Of a stretch of 64,000 nt of DNA, positions 16,648-26,251 are shown piece after piece. Under the pieces are notes generated by a model. That model ran no database searches, was not told where the DNA came from, and saw only the letters and a program-made list of their open reading frames with translations. Made by a program: the position numbers and the translations under genes. Numbering within the stretch: position 1 is the stretch's first letter; every line of letters begins with the position of its first letter. Source of the stretch: Hyphomonas sp. (GTDB lineage Bacteria; Pseudomonadota; Alphaproteobacteria; Caulobacterales; Hyphomonadaceae); contig VMTE01000028.1 in NCBI GenBank assembly GCA_013791775.1, positions 1-64,000 of the forward strand, read 5' to 3'.

Positions 16648-18360
16648 TCAGGACGCCGCAATCCACGCTTTCACCTGCGCGTCGAGGACGTCGAGCGGGA
16701 CGGCGCCCTGGCCGAGCACGATGTCGTGAAAGGCGCGAATATCGAACTTGTCGCCGAGCGCGGCTTCCGCTTCGGCGCGCAGGGCGCGGATCTTCAGTTC
16801 ACCGATCTTGTAGGCCGTCGCCTGCCCCGGCCAGCCGATATAGCGCGTCACTTCGGTTTCGATGTTGAGCGGCGCGAGGGCCGAGTTTTCCTTGAAGCAG
16901 GCCTCGGCCTCTTCTCGGGTCCAACCATACCAGTGCAGGCCGGTATCGGCGACGAGGCGGCAGGCGCGCCACATTTCGTACGACAGGGCGCCAAAGCGCT
17001 CATAGGGCGTGCGGTAGATGCCCGCCTCGCCGGCGATCCGCTCGGCATAAAGGCCCCAGCCTTCGCCGAAGGCGGTGGCGTAATAGTCCTGGCGGAACCG
17101 GGGCTGACCGGCCATCTCCTGCCCGATCGCAATCTGCAGATGGTGGCCGGGCACCGATTCGTGGGCCGAGAGCGCCGGGAGTTCGTAAAGTGGACGCTGC
17201 TCCAGCGCAAAGGTGTTGACGAGGTAGCTGCCCTTGCGGCTCTCGGCGGGGTCGCCTTGCACATAGCGGCCCGTGGTGTAGCCGGGCGCGATCGAGAGCG
17301 GGACCGGATCGACCGTATAGCCGAGCTCTGGCAGGCGACCGAAATAGAGCGGCAGGACCGCGTCGATGCGGGTGGTGATCTCCTTCGCCCGGTCCATCAG
17401 TTCGGTGTCGGTCTGCGCGTAGAATTGCGGATCGGTGCGCAGGAACTCCTGGAACTCGGCGAAGCTGCCTTCGAAACCGGCTTCGGCAATCACCGTGTCC
17501 ATCTCGGCGCGGATCCGGGCCACTTCGGTGAGACCGATGGCGTGGATCTCTTCAGGACTGTAGCCCGCGCCGGCGGTGTGCAAGTCAACCGCGGCAGCAT
17601 AGGCTTCCCGGCCGTTCGGCAGCCCGGCGATGCCCGCCTGCTTGCGGGCCGCCGGGGCGTAGGCCAAGTCGATGAACCGGGCCGTATCGCGGTAGGCCTG
17701 AATGGCGTTGGCGGTCGCCGCGAGGCCGTCGGCCTTCAGGCGCGCGGCGGCTTCGGGCGAAACCGATGCGGGCAGGGCCAGGAACGGCCGATAGAGCTCG
17801 CTGGTTGCGGGATCCTCGACGATCTGGGCTTCGATCTGCGCGCGGGTTGTGGCAAGTGGGTCCTTGTTGGCAACCCAGCCTGTGGTGATGCCGCGCGCCA
17901 TGTTGACCCGGTTTTCCGCGAAATAGCGGGGTACATCATTCAGCCTCTGGACCCAGGCTTCGGCATCCGCCTCGTCCTCGAGGCGCAGGCGGAGGGCCGC
18001 GAAGACCGGCGCGGCCTGGAAGCCCCAATCGCCGGTGAAGGGAATGCGGGCGGTATCAAACGTATCGCTGCTGATTTCTTCGGCAAGCAGCCGTTTGAGG
18101 ATTGCGGCATCGACGGTGCGGACGGTGTCAGCGGCGTCGATTTCGTCCAGCAAAGCGCGCGCCGTCGCCGCACGCATGGCGATGTCGGGACGCCGGACAT
18201 GGCCCCAGCTGGTCGGCGCTTCGCCCGCCGCCCGCGCCGCTTCGCCGGGATCACCCGCAGCCACGAAGGATTCGTAAGCCTCGATCAGCGGATCGAGGGG
18301 GTCCGCGAGGGAAGCAGGCGAGAGGGCCACGAGGCATGCCACGAGAACTGCCGGTTTCAT
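16648..18360 (-). CDS. DUF885 family secreted metallopeptidase-like protein
   Basis: A 570-residue protein with an N-terminal signal peptide (MKPAVLVACLVALSPASLA, cleavage after ALA). The family hallmark SAHESVPGHHLQ lies near residue 400 and provides the zinc-binding HE...HH residues. The GEGWGLYAE motif follows, as in other DUF885 proteins, which resemble M32-type carboxypeptidases. Substrates are generally unknown; periplasmic or extracellular peptide hydrolysis is likely. Monocistronic, with a palindrome just downstream and the divergent sdh operon upstream. Confidence 0.88.
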   Translation of the reverse strand: MKPAVLVACLVALSPASLADPLDPLIEAYESFVAAGDPGEAARAAGEAPTSWGHVRRPDIAMRAATARALLDEIDAADTVRTVDAAILKRLLAEEISSDTFDTARIPFTGDWGFQAAPVFAALRLRLEDEADAEAWVQRLNDVPRYFAENRVNMARGITTGWVANKDPLATTRAQIEAQIVEDPATSELYRPFLALPASVSPEAAARLKADGLAATANAIQAYRDTARFIDLAYAPAARKQAGIAGLPNGREAYAAAVDLHTAGAGYSPEEIHAIGLTEVARIRAEMDTVIAEAGFEGSFAEFQEFLRTDPQFYAQTDTELMDRAKEITTRIDAVLPLYFGRLPELGYTVDPVPLSIAPGYTTGRYVQGDPAESRKGSYLVNTFALEQRPLYELPALSAHESVPGHHLQIAIGQEMAGQPRFRQDYYATAFGEGWGLYAERIAGEAGIYRTPYERFGALSYEMWRACRLVADTGLHWYGWTREEAEACFKENSALAPLNIETEVTRYIGWPGQATAYKIGELKIRALRAEAEAALGDKFDIRAFHDIVLGQGAVPLDVLDAQVKAWIAAS

Positions 18361-18453
18361 TATGTCGCTCTCACCTCAGCTTGCGTTGACACGACCATAG
18401 AGGCGCCTAGAAGGCGAAACCAAGTGTTTTCATCGCACGCAAGGAACCGATGA

Positions 18454-18852
18454 ATGTCCGCACCCCCGAAGACCGATTCGCGGCCGCTCTCCCCTCACCT
18501 GCAGATCTGGCGTCCGCACGCCACGATGGCGGCCTCGATCACCCACCGGATTACCGGCATGGGCCTGTATGGCGGCACGCTGCTGATCGCGGTCTGGCTG
18601 TTTGCCCTGGCCAGCGGGCCGGATGCCTATGCCGCTGTCGAAGCGGCCGCCTTCTCGCTTCCCGGCCAAGCCGTGCTGTTTCTCTGGGCGGTCGCCGTGC
18701 TGTATCACTTCATCAACGGCATCCGCCATCTCGTGTGGGACGGTCCCGGCGCCGGCTTCAGCCCGAAAGTCGCCAGCCAGATCTCGATCTTCAACTATCT
18801 GTTTGCGATTGTCGGCGCCGGTGCGCTGATGTTCGCGGCAATGATGTCCTGA
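18454..18852 (+). CDS. sdhC: Succinate dehydrogenase cytochrome b556 subunit
   Basis: A 132-residue membrane subunit with three transmembrane helices. The quinone-site motif SPHLQIWRP (about 13-21) and SITHRITG (about 28-35) are conserved; the His in YHFINGIRHLVWD is the probable haem b ligand. It anchors SdhAB and passes electrons to ubiquinone. The ATG at 18454 is chosen over an overlapping ATG at 18450 in another frame; AAGGA lies upstream. First gene of sdhCDAB. Confidence 0.95.
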   Translation: MSAPPKTDSRPLSPHLQIWRPHATMAASITHRITGMGLYGGTLLIAVWLFALASGPDAYAAVEAAAFSLPGQAVLFLWAVAVLYHFINGIRHLVWDGPGAGFSPKVASQISIFNYLFAIVGAGALMFAAMMS

Positions 18853-18866
18853 AGGGGCATAAACAC

Positions 18867-19256
18867 ATGGCTGACAGCCAGTTCGTAACACCCACCAAGA
18901 CGGCCCGGGGCCTCGGCGCTTCGAAGACCGGCACGAGCCACCATATCCGCCAGCGCGTCTCGGCGCTGGCGTTGATCGTGCTGATGCCCTGGTTCCTGTT
19001 CTCGATCATGAAGGCCACCCTCACGGGGTATGACGCCGCCATTGCCTGGGTCGGCTCGCCGCTGAACGCGATCCTCCTCGTCCTGACGGCCGGCGCGGCG
19101 TTCTATCACATGCGCCTCGGTATGCAGGCGGTTGTCGAAGACTACATTGGAAAGCCGGGCACACGCGCTGCGCTCCTCATCCTCAACACCTTCTTCTCAG
19201 CCGGCCTGTTCGTGGCCGTGGTGATGTCGGTGATCCGGATCTGGACAGGCAGCTGA
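18867..19256 (+). CDS. sdhD: Succinate dehydrogenase hydrophobic membrane anchor subunit
   Basis: A 129-residue protein with three transmembrane helices after a polar N-terminus ([18 protein letters not shown]). The segment [16 protein letters not shown] holds the second likely haem ligand His and is typical of alphaproteobacterial SdhD. The ATG at 18867 follows GAAGGGG by about 9 bases and lies 14 bases after the sdhC stop. The same frame is open upstream through sdhC, but that part is antisense-frame noise. Confidence 0.94.
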   Translation: MADSQFVTPTKTARGLGASKTGTSHHIRQRVSALALIVLMPWFLFSIMKATLTGYDAAIAWVGSPLNAILLVLTAGAAFYHMRLGMQAVVEDYIGKPGTRAALLILNTFFSAGLFVAVVMSVIRIWTGS

Positions 19257-19282
19257 AGCAGACGGCGAGAGATAGGGCAGAC

Positions 19283-21070
19283 ATGAACAGCTATACCTGG
19301 ACGGACCATACTTATGATGTCGTCGTTGTCGGCGCGGGCGGATCCGGCCTGCGGGCAGCGCTCGGCGCGGCGCAGGCGGGCCTGCGGACGGCCTGCATCA
19401 CCAAGGTGTTCCCGACACGCTCCCACACCGTGGCCGCGCAGGGCGGGATCGCCGCTTCGCTCGGCAACATGAGCCAGGATGACTGGCGCTGGCATATGTA
19501 TGACACCGTCAAGGGGTCCGACTGGCTCGGCGACCAGGACGCCATCGAATATCTCGTGCGCAACGCGCCGGCAGCGGTTTACGAACTTGAGCATTGGGGC
19601 ATGCCCTTCTCGCGCACCGAGGAAGGCAAGATCTACCAGCGCGCCTTCGGCGGCATGACCAAGAATTTCGGCGAAGGCCCGGTGCAGCGCACCTGCGCCG
19701 CCGCCGACCGGACCGGCCACGCCATGCTGCACACGCTGTATGGCCAGTGCGTGCGCGAGGAGACCGAGTTCTTCATCGAGTATCTCGCGCTTGACCTGAT
19801 CATGGACGAGGACGGCGTCTGCCGGGGCGTCACCGCCTGGAAACTGGACGATGGCACGCTGCACCGCTTCCGGGCGCAGAAGACCATTCTCGCCACCGGC
19901 GGCTATGGCCGCGCCTATTATTCCTGCACCGGCGCCCACACCCAGACGGGCGATGGCAGTGCGATGGTGCTGCGCGCCGGCCTGCCGCTGCAGGATATGG
20001 AATTCGTGCAGTTCCACCCGACCGGCATCTATGGCGCCGGCTGCCTGATCACCGAAGGTGCGCGCGGTGAGGGCGGTTATCTCGTGAACTCCGAAGGCGA
20101 GCGCTTCATGGAGCGCTACGCGCCGTCGGCGAAGGATCTTGCCTCACGCGATGTCGTCTCGCGCTCGATCACCATCGAAATCCGCGAAGGCCGCGGCGTC
20201 GGCCCGGAGAAGGATCATATCTATCTCCACCTGAACCACCTTTCGCCCGAAAGCCTGGCCGAGCGCCTGCCCGGCATTTCGGAGACCGCTAAAATCTTCG
20301 CTGGCGTCGATGTCACGAAAGAACCGATCCCGATCCTGCCGACGGTCCACTATAACATGGGCGGCATACCGACGAACTATCACGGCGAAGTGCTGACCAA
20401 GAAGGGCGGTGATCCGGATGCGGTCGTGCCCGGCCTGATGGCGGTCGGCGAAGCAGCCTGCGTGTCCGTACACGGCGCAAACCGGCTTGGTTCGAACTCG
20501 CTGATCGACCTTGTCGTGTTCGGCCGCGCAGCCGGCCTGCGCTGCGGCGAAACAACGGTGGCCGGTGCCCGCCAGCCGGAACCGGCGAAAGCCTCAAGCG
20601 ATGCTCACCTTGCCCGCTTCGACCGGTTACGCAACGCGGCCGGCGACCAGCCCGTTGCAAGCGTGCGCCTCGAAATGCAACGCGCCATGCAGAACAACTG
20701 CGCCGTTTTCCGCACGGGCCCCGTCCTGGAGCAAGGCGTCCGCGAGATTTCGGACGTTTACAAAAAGGTGCCGGGCCTCGACGTGAAAGATCGCGGCCTT
20801 GTCTGGAATACCGATCTGGTCGAAGCGCTGGAATTCGAGAACCTGCTCGCTCAGGCGGCGGTGACGGTGAACTCTGCCGCCAACCGCGAGGAAAGCCGCG
20901 GCGCCCATGCGCGCGAGGACTTTGCGGATCGCAATGACGAAAAATGGATGAAACATACACTCGCCTGGATCGACGCGGCTGGCAAAGTGACGCTCGATTA
21001 CCGGCCCGTGCACGAATACACGATGTCGAATGAGATCGAGTACATCAAGCCGAAAGCACGGGTGTACTGA
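19283..21070 (+). CDS. sdhA: Succinate dehydrogenase flavoprotein subunit
   Basis: A 595-residue catalytic subunit of complex II and the TCA cycle. The FAD fold is [20 protein letters not shown]; the covalent FAD attachment residue is H48 in [10 protein letters not shown]. The substrate and active-site motifs [20 protein letters not shown] and the C-terminal [10 protein letters not shown] are intact. Length matches the family. It sits 26 bases after sdhD. A small unrelated gene separates it from sdhB, which is unusual. Confidence 0.97.
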   Translation: MNSYTWTDHTYDVVVVGAGGSGLRAALGAAQAGLRTACITKVFPTRSHTVAAQGGIAASLGNMSQDDWRWHMYDTVKGSDWLGDQDAIEYLVRNAPAAVYELEHWGMPFSRTEEGKIYQRAFGGMTKNFGEGPVQRTCAAADRTGHAMLHTLYGQCVREETEFFIEYLALDLIMDEDGVCRGVTAWKLDDGTLHRFRAQKTILATGGYGRAYYSCTGAHTQTGDGSAMVLRAGLPLQDMEFVQFHPTGIYGAGCLITEGARGEGGYLVNSEGERFMERYAPSAKDLASRDVVSRSITIEIREGRGVGPEKDHIYLHLNHLSPESLAERLPGISETAKIFAGVDVTKEPIPILPTVHYNMGGIPTNYHGEVLTKKGGDPDAVVPGLMAVGEAACVSVHGANRLGSNSLIDLVVFGRAAGLRCGETTVAGARQPEPAKASSDAHLARFDRLRNAAGDQPVASVRLEMQRAMQNNCAVFRTGPVLEQGVREISDVYKKVPGLDVKDRGLVWNTDLVEALEFENLLAQAAVTVNSAANREESRGAHAREDFADRNDEKWMKHTLAWIDAAGKVTLDYRPVHEYTMSNEIEYIKPKARVY

Positions 21071-21101
21071 TTGAACAGGGTTTTCAGGCGCGGAGGGAGG
21101 G

Positions 21102-21398
21102 ATGAGTGAATACAAGTCCGTCTGGGTTCGCGCCGGAAGACAGAAGAAGGAAGAGAAGAAACTTCTCGGCCGGGGCATGAAACTGATCGACGATCCGCAT
21201 CAGGCGGATCTTGCCGATCTCAGCGCCCAGATCGAGACCGCCTGCAACAGTCTGCATAAAGAAGGCTATGACGTGATTTCCATACTCCCCTCCGTGAGCG
21301 GACATTCGGAAAAAGGCGTGATCAGCCAGGGCGGGTACGGATTTGGATTCAGCGTGACGGATGGCGTCGTGATCACCGCCCGCCGCCGCGCCAGTTAA
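21102..21398 (+). CDS. Uncharacterised 98-residue protein inserted between sdhA and sdhB
   Basis: The gene starts at ATG 21102 with GGAGGG just upstream and ends 26 bases before sdhB, so it is embedded in the operon. The product is soluble: a strongly basic, charged N-terminus ([19 protein letters not shown]), then a compact alpha/beta-looking part with [19 protein letters not shown] and a glycine-rich stretch ending [16 protein letters not shown] do not recognise the family. A role in assembly or regulation of complex II is suggested only by position. It does not resemble SdhE, the known flavinylation factor, whose RGMxE motif is absent. Confidence 0.75.
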   Translation: MSEYKSVWVRAGRQKKEEKKLLGRGMKLIDDPHQADLADLSAQIETACNSLHKEGYDVISILPSVSGHSEKGVISQGGYGFGFSVTDGVVITARRRAS

Positions 21399-21424
21399 GT
21401 CAGGGATTTACTCAGGAACGCCAC

Positions 21425-22207
21425 ATGGTCCAGCTTACACTCCCCCAGAACTCCAAGGTCGAGAAGGGCAAAACCTGGCCCAAGCCGCAGGGCGCAACGA
21501 ACCTGCGGGCGTTCCGCATCTATCGCTACAGCCCGGAAGAAGCCGGAAATCCGCGCTGGGACACCTATTGGGTGGACATGGACCGTGCGGGCACGATGAT
21601 CCTCGACGTGCTGCTCTACATCAAGAACACCATCGACCCGACGCTGGCCTTCCGCCGCTCGTGCCGCGAAGGTGTTTGCGGCTCGTGCGCCATGAACATC
21701 GCCGGGCGCAACACGATTGCCTGCACCAAGGGCTTTGACGACCTGCCGGGCGGTGTGATCACGATCAGCCCGCTGCCGCACCTGCCGGTGATCCGCGACC
21801 TCATCCCGGACCTGACGAACTTCTACGCCCAGCATGCCTATGTGCAGCCCTTCCTGAAGACCGATAGTCCGACCCCGGAGAAGGAATGGCGCCAGTCCGA
21901 GGAAGATCGCATCAAGCTGGACGGCCTCTACGAGTGCATCCTGTGCGCTTCGTGCTCAACGTCCTGCCCGTCCTACTGGTGGAACGGCGACAAGTATCTC
22001 GGCCCGGCCGCGCTGCTGCAGGCCTATCGCTGGCTGATCGACAGCCGCGACGAGGCGACCGGCGAGCGGCTCGATGATCTGGAAGATCCGTTCAAGCTGT
22101 ACCGCTGCCACACGATCATGAACTGCGCTCAGGTTTGCCCGAAGGGGCTGAACCCGGCGAAGGCGATTGCCAGGATCAAGCACATGATGGTCGAGCGGGT
22201 CAGCTAG
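21425..22207 (+). CDS. sdhB: Succinate dehydrogenase iron-sulfur subunit
   Basis: A 260-residue subunit carrying the three iron-sulfur clusters. The 2Fe-2S ligands are in [16 protein letters not shown] with a following cysteine, the 4Fe-4S site is [12 protein letters not shown], and the 3Fe-4S site is [17 protein letters not shown]. It links FAD in SdhA to quinone in SdhCD. The start MVQLTLPQN at 21425 is preceded by AGGAACGCC. Last gene of the operon; a hairpin follows. Confidence 0.97.
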   Translation: MVQLTLPQNSKVEKGKTWPKPQGATNLRAFRIYRYSPEEAGNPRWDTYWVDMDRAGTMILDVLLYIKNTIDPTLAFRRSCREGVCGSCAMNIAGRNTIACTKGFDDLPGGVITISPLPHLPVIRDLIPDLTNFYAQHAYVQPFLKTDSPTPEKEWRQSEEDRIKLDGLYECILCASCSTSCPSYWWNGDKYLGPAALLQAYRWLIDSRDEATGERLDDLEDPFKLYRCHTIMNCAQVCPKGLNPAKAIARIKHMMVERVS

Positions 22208-22253
22208 GGCGGGCCGCAGCCCAACGAAGCAGATCCTTTGATTCGTCACGCGG

Positions 22254-22272
22254 GAAATCGCTGTGCGATTTC
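22254..22272. terminator. Hairpin between the convergent sdhB and HNH genes
   Basis: Perfect stem GAAATCGC-TGT-GCGATTTC, followed by TTATC on the plus strand, 46 bases past sdhB and abutting the HNH stop. Probably ends one or both transcripts. Confidence 0.5.
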
Positions 22273-22524
22273 TTATCCGGGTGACCCCTTGCGCCAGTTG
22301 CACACGGCATGCGCGAGCTGGAGATTCTCCGGCTTGTCGCTGCCGCCTGCCGCGCGCGGGCGGATATGATCGAAAGTCGGGCGCTGTTTCTTCCAGAGCG
22401 AGGCGTGGGCAAGATCGAACCGGCCCTCCGGCATGGCGAGCCCGCAGAGCACGCAGCAGCCTTCCTGGCGCGCCCACAAGGCGCGGAAGAGTTCCGTATC
22501 CGGAGGTCTGAAACTCTGGCTCAC
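22273..22524 (-). CDS. Small HNH endonuclease domain protein
   Basis: An 83-residue protein consisting almost only of an HNH nuclease domain. The first zinc pair is CCVLCG, the catalytic motif is [20 protein letters not shown] with the metal-binding Asp-His and Asn, and the closing [10 protein letters not shown] supplies the last cysteine. It is similar to McrA-like stand-alone HNH proteins. Its start overlaps the folD stop by 4 bases, so it is translated with folD. The target DNA and any biological role are unknown; housekeeping repair or restriction are both possible. Confidence 0.85.
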   Translation of the reverse strand: MSQSFRPPDTELFRALWARQEGCCVLCGLAMPEGRFDLAHASLWKKQRPTFDHIRPRAAGGSDKPENLQLAHAVCNWRKGSPG

Positions 22525-23408
22525 AGGTCTTGCGGCACAGGCCAGCCGCGCCGGGCGCAGGCGGCCAGCACAGTGTTGCGCAGCAGGCAGGCAATCGTCA
22601 TCGGCCCGACGCCGCCCGGCACCGGGGTTATGAAGCCGGCGACCTCTGCGCAGCTTTCGAAATGCGCATCCCCGACCAGCCTCGTCTTGCCCTCGCCCTT
22701 CTCCGGCGCGGGAACGCGGTTGATGCCCACATCGATCACTGCCGCGCCGGGCTTCACCCAGTCACCCCGCACCATTTCCGGCTTGCCGACGGCCGGCACG
22801 AGGATGTCGGCGGTGCGGCAGAGGGCCGGCAGGTCTGCCGAGCGGCTGTGGGCGATGGTCACCGTGCAGTTTTCCGCGAGGAACAGAAGCGCGGCGGGTT
22901 TGCCGACGAGGATCGAGCGGCCGATCACCACGGCATGCTTGCCGGAGAGATTGTCGCCAAGGGCGCGCTTGGCGAGGATGACGGACCCCACCGGGGTGCA
23001 CGGACGAAGGCCGGGCTTGCCGAGGCTGAGCCGGCCGGCGGAGACTTCGGTGAGACCGTCCACATCTTTCGCGGGGTCGATCCGTTCGATGGCCGCGTCG
23101 GCATTGAGACCGGCCGGCAGCGGCAGCTGCAGCAGGATACCGTCCACGTCCGGATCGGCATTCAGACGGGCAATCAGGGTTTCGACGTCGCTCTGGCTGG
23201 CGCTGGCCGGGAGGCGGTGATGGTGGGAGATCATGCCGGCTTCGGCGGTCGCCTTCACCTTGTTTCGGACATAGACCTCGCTGGCGGCATCGTCGCCGAC
23301 CAACACCACCGCGAGGCCGGGCTGGCCTGGAAGCGCACGCACCGCCCGCGCTACGTTGGCCCGCACGTCGGCCGCGACCGCATTTCCGTCAATCCGTACC
23401 GCGCTCAT
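22521..23408 (-). CDS. folD: Bifunctional methylenetetrahydrofolate dehydrogenase/cyclohydrolase
   Basis: A 295-residue cytosolic one-carbon enzyme that interconverts 5,10-methylene- and 10-formyl-tetrahydrofolate with NADP. The active-site region [13 protein letters not shown] carries the catalytic Lys, [10 protein letters not shown] follows, and the NADP fold has [15 protein letters not shown]. The C-terminal [14 protein letters not shown] is diagnostic. The start [12 protein letters not shown] at 23408 overlaps the upstream yggU stop by 20 bases. The order yggT-yggU-folD-HNH forms one tightly packed operon. Confidence 0.95.
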   Translation of the reverse strand: MSAVRIDGNAVAADVRANVARAVRALPGQPGLAVVLVGDDAASEVYVRNKVKATAEAGMISHHHRLPASASQSDVETLIARLNADPDVDGILLQLPLPAGLNADAAIERIDPAKDVDGLTEVSAGRLSLGKPGLRPCTPVGSVILAKRALGDNLSGKHAVVIGRSILVGKPAALLFLAENCTVTIAHSRSADLPALCRTADILVPAVGKPEMVRGDWVKPGAAVIDVGINRVPAPEKGEGKTRLVGDAHFESCAEVAGFITPVPGGVGPMTIACLLRNTVLAACARRGWPVPQDL

Positions 23409-23691
23409 CTGCCAGCCATCCCTCGATCACGCCCGCCAGATCCGGCGAGCCCTCTATCTGCAGGCCTTTTATCCGAGTCTTGCCGCCGGTCACCACCTTG
23501 ACCGCAGACTTCGGCAGGCCGAGCGCTTTTGCCACGACGACTTCGACCGCGGCATTCGCCGCGCCGTCTTCAGGGCGGGCGCGGACGCGCACCTTGAGGA
23601 AAACCCGCCCGGAATCGTCGGTACCCCTGCCCTCGATCCGGTCCGCCGAAGCGCCCGGCTGGACACGCACGGCAAGCCGGTGAACCGTCAA
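23389..23691 (-). CDS. yggU: DUF167/YggU family protein
   Basis: A 100-residue protein with the family motifs [12 protein letters not shown] near the N-terminus and [19 protein letters not shown] in the middle, ending in [14 protein letters not shown]. The function is unsettled. I place the start at TTG 23691, which overlaps the yggT stop in TTGA and gives the normal family length; the longer open frame upstream is antisense-frame noise. It overlaps folD by 20 bases. The yggT-yggU pairing is conserved in many proteobacteria. Confidence 0.82.
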   Translation of the reverse strand: MTVHRLAVRVQPGASADRIEGRGTDDSGRVFLKVRVRARPEDGAANAAVEVVVAKALGLPKSAVKVVTGGKTRIKGLQIEGSPDLAGVIEGWLADERGTD

Positions 23692-23978
23692 GGAACGTTC
23701 GGGAAGACGTAGATCGTGAGCACATAGCTCAGGAACTGGATGAACAGGATGACGATCAGCGGGGTGATGTCGATGCCCGACATCGGAGGAAGTAAATTGC
23801 GCACCGGCCGGTAGAGCGGCTCGGTGAGCCGTTGCAGGCCGCCCCAGATGGAGCCGACGACCGAGTTGCGGACATCCAGAACCTTGAACATCACCAGCCA
23901 GGACAGGACGGCCTGAATCACGATGATCCACGTTGCAATGTTGAGGATCTGGAGCAGAATCAGGACGACGGCTTTCAT
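23688..23978 (-). CDS. yggT: YggT family membrane protein
   Basis: A 96-residue inner-membrane protein with two hydrophobic segments (about 3-28 and 70-92) joined by the conserved loop RLTEPLYRPVRNLLPPMSGID. YggT proteins are linked to osmotic or ion homeostasis and cytokinesis-related membrane functions in different organisms. ATG 23978 heads a packed operon with yggU, folD and an HNH gene. Confidence 0.9.
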   Translation of the reverse strand: MKAVVLILLQILNIATWIIVIQAVLSWLVMFKVLDVRNSVVGSIWGGLQRLTEPLYRPVRNLLPPMSGIDITPLIVILFIQFLSYVLTIYVFPNVP

Positions 23979-24137
23979 GCGGCAGGGTCACTCCGGGTGC
24001 AGGGTCTGAACTTCGCGATCACTTAGGGTGTATCCCCCCCATCCGGCAAGGTTCCGGCCGCTGATTGTCGCAGGGGAAGGGTTTGGCAAGGAGGGTTAAC
24101 CGCCCTAGCCTCCCTGTCTTCAAACCGGGGCGCACGC

Positions 24138-25382
24138 ATGGATTCCACTGAAACACCGCTGCACCCGCTTTCCGGCTTCCAGCGGGGCATGCTGATGCTG
24201 GCAACCATCGCGATGGGCGCCGGGATGAGCGTCAACTTCGTGGTGGTGGCGCCGCTGACGCGCAAGACGGGGCTCGGCGAAATCCAGGTGGCCGCGATCC
24301 TGACCCTTTCGACGCTGCTCTACGCCGTGATGATTCCGCGCTGGGGCCGGATTGCCGACCGCATCGGCCGCAAGCGGGTGATGGTGTTTTCACTCAGCGC
24401 GATGGGGCTGACCAACATGGCCTTCCTGTTCGCGCTGGATGCCGGCCTCAAGGGCGCCATCGCGGGCAGCTCGCTGATCCTGCTGCTGGTGTTCGTGCGG
24501 CTCTGGTACGGTGTACTGTCGCCGGGCCTGCAGCCGGCCTCGATGGCGGCGATGACGGACGCCACGACGCCGATGAACCGCGCCGCCGGTCTCGGCATGC
24601 TGGGGGCCGGCATGAGCATCGGGTCGATTCTCGGGCCAGCGGGCGCGGCCGCGCTGGCGCCGTTTGGCGCGCTCGCCCCGCTCTGGGGCTCGATCGTGCT
24701 CTGCCTCGCGGTCGGCGTGCTGATCGGGTTCAGCCTGCCGAAAACGGCGCCCCGGCCGCGCGACTTCGTGCGCCCCCAGCCGCTGGCGATGACCGATCCG
24801 CGCGTGCGCCCCCACCTGGTGTTCCTCGTGTCCTATTTCATCGGTGTCGGGATGGTTCAGCAGACGCTCGCCTGGTTCATCGAGGACCGCTACCGGCTGA
24901 ACGAGACCCATGCCGGGAATGCGGGCCAGGCCGCCGTGCTCTATACCGGGATCGCGTTCGCCTGCATGGCAGTTGCCACGATTATCGTGCAGTTCGGCTA
25001 TATCTCGCGCGTGAAGCCGGACCCGCGGAAAATCCTGCCCATCGGTCTCGCGCTTGTCTGTACCGGCTACATCTCGGCGGACACGTTTGCCGCTTTTCCG
25101 GCGCTTTGCCTGAGCTTCCTGATGGTGGGCGCGGGCTCTGCGCTGGCGATACCCTCCGCCAATGCGCTGGGCAGCCTGTCGGTCAGCCGGAACGAACAAG
25201 GCGCCGCAGCGGCGCTGTTATCCGCGGCGCCGCCGGCAGGGTTCGTCTTCGGACCGCTGATCGGGGCGACCCTCTACCAGATCAACCACGCCTTCCCGCT
25301 GATCGCGTCTGCGGTGCTGGTCGGCGTGCTGGCCGTCTATGCCTGGCGGGTGACCGCCCGGCAGCCACTGCCAAACGGCTAG
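24138..25382 (+). CDS. Major facilitator superfamily transporter
   Basis: A 414-residue transporter with about twelve transmembrane helices. The motif A loop GRIADRIGRKRVMV lies between helices 2 and 3 (about residues 74-87), and a glycine-rich motif (GLGMLGAGMSIGSILGPAG) in helix 5 is typical of drug:proton antiporters. The substrate is unknown. It overlaps the convergent lipoprotein gene by 4 bases at its 3' end. The 159-base gap upstream, shared with divergent yggT, holds no clear site. Confidence 0.88.
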   Translation: MDSTETPLHPLSGFQRGMLMLATIAMGAGMSVNFVVVAPLTRKTGLGEIQVAAILTLSTLLYAVMIPRWGRIADRIGRKRVMVFSLSAMGLTNMAFLFALDAGLKGAIAGSSLILLLVFVRLWYGVLSPGLQPASMAAMTDATTPMNRAAGLGMLGAGMSIGSILGPAGAAALAPFGALAPLWGSIVLCLAVGVLIGFSLPKTAPRPRDFVRPQPLAMTDPRVRPHLVFLVSYFIGVGMVQQTLAWFIEDRYRLNETHAGNAGQAAVLYTGIAFACMAVATIIVQFGYISRVKPDPRKILPIGLALVCTGYISADTFAAFPALCLSFLMVGAGSALAIPSANALGSLSVSRNEQGAAAALLSAAPPAGFVFGPLIGATLYQINHAFPLIASAVLVGVLAVYAWRVTARQPLPNG

Positions 25383-26218
25383 ATCAATTCGTCAAAGACG
25401 ATCTGCCAACCAGCCTCGCGCTTCTGCCAGACGCGAACAACGAAGCCGGTCGCCGGGCTTTCGCCGACCGTCCATTCGGCGCTGGAATAGGTCCAAACGA
25501 GATCGCCGGCACCTGAGGCACCGCCGCCGAGCGGTGTGAGGGACAAAGTCGCCGGACGGACCTGCAATGACGTAGACCGGCTGGCCTCATCTGTGGCCGG
25601 GACAAGGCCCTCGATGTGCATCCGCGCTTCGGGCGCGAGCTTTCCCTCATACGCCGCGCGAGCATCCTGCTGCGCCTCGCTGGCCATCTTGCCCTCGATC
25701 ACCATCACGTCTGAAAAGGCCGTGTCCGGTGACACGCTGCCAAGCGTGGCAACGGGCAGATAATCGACCGGGGCCCCTCGCCCGGGCGCCGCCGCCGCAT
25801 CGGCTTCGACCCCGGCATCGATCACCCATTTCCATTCGCCGTCCGGCTGGCGCTGCCAGACCGTGAAGTAGTATCCGCGCCGGTCCTCGTCGTAGGCATA
25901 GGGACCTGTGGTGAAGCCAAGATCGCCCGAGGACGAGATCCCGGCCGCGAGCGGCCACCACACCAGATGCGGGCCCGATGCATCCGGCGGCGCGTCAGGC
26001 TGCACATTGAAAAAGTCATGCACATAGACCCGCTGCGGCGCGAACATCACCGCATCCGGCGCCGCATAGGCCGTGAACGAGGCTTTCACGCCGCGCGCAT
26101 AGCCGTCCTCGGCAAAGGCGCGCTCTGCCGCAACAACCGGCGCGGGCGTGATCGTGGGCGCTGTCGCGCAGGCGGCAACGATGAGAGCTGGCGCAGCAAT
26201 GAACAGGGTTCGGATCAT
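25379..26218 (-). CDS. Putative lipoprotein of unknown function
   Basis: A 279-residue protein with a lipoprotein signal (MIRTLFIAAPALIVAAC, lipidated Cys at 17). The mature part has two similar halves, each with an Ala/Glu-rich helix and aromatic strands ending in patterns such as FTVWQRQPDGEWKWVIDAG and RVWQKREAGWQIVFDELI. This suggests a tandem of SnoaL/NTF2-like or DUF4440-like domains. No catalytic residues can be assigned. It should sit in the outer membrane or periplasm. The gene is convergent with the MFS gene, overlapping its stop. Confidence 0.7.
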   Translation of the reverse strand: MIRTLFIAAPALIVAACATAPTITPAPVVAAERAFAEDGYARGVKASFTAYAAPDAVMFAPQRVYVHDFFNVQPDAPPDASGPHLVWWPLAAGISSSGDLGFTTGPYAYDEDRRGYYFTVWQRQPDGEWKWVIDAGVEADAAAAPGRGAPVDYLPVATLGSVSPDTAFSDVMVIEGKMASEAQQDARAAYEGKLAPEARMHIEGLVPATDEASRSTSLQVRPATLSLTPLGGGASGAGDLVWTYSSAEWTVGESPATGFVVRVWQKREAGWQIVFDELI

Positions 26219-26251
26219 GTCAGGTAACTTTTGCGAAGTCCTGCGGGCAAA

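Noticed and set aside
16530-16868. Plus-strand ORF over the peptidase 3' end
   Set aside because: Arg-rich shadow covering the palindrome and the DUF885 coding end.
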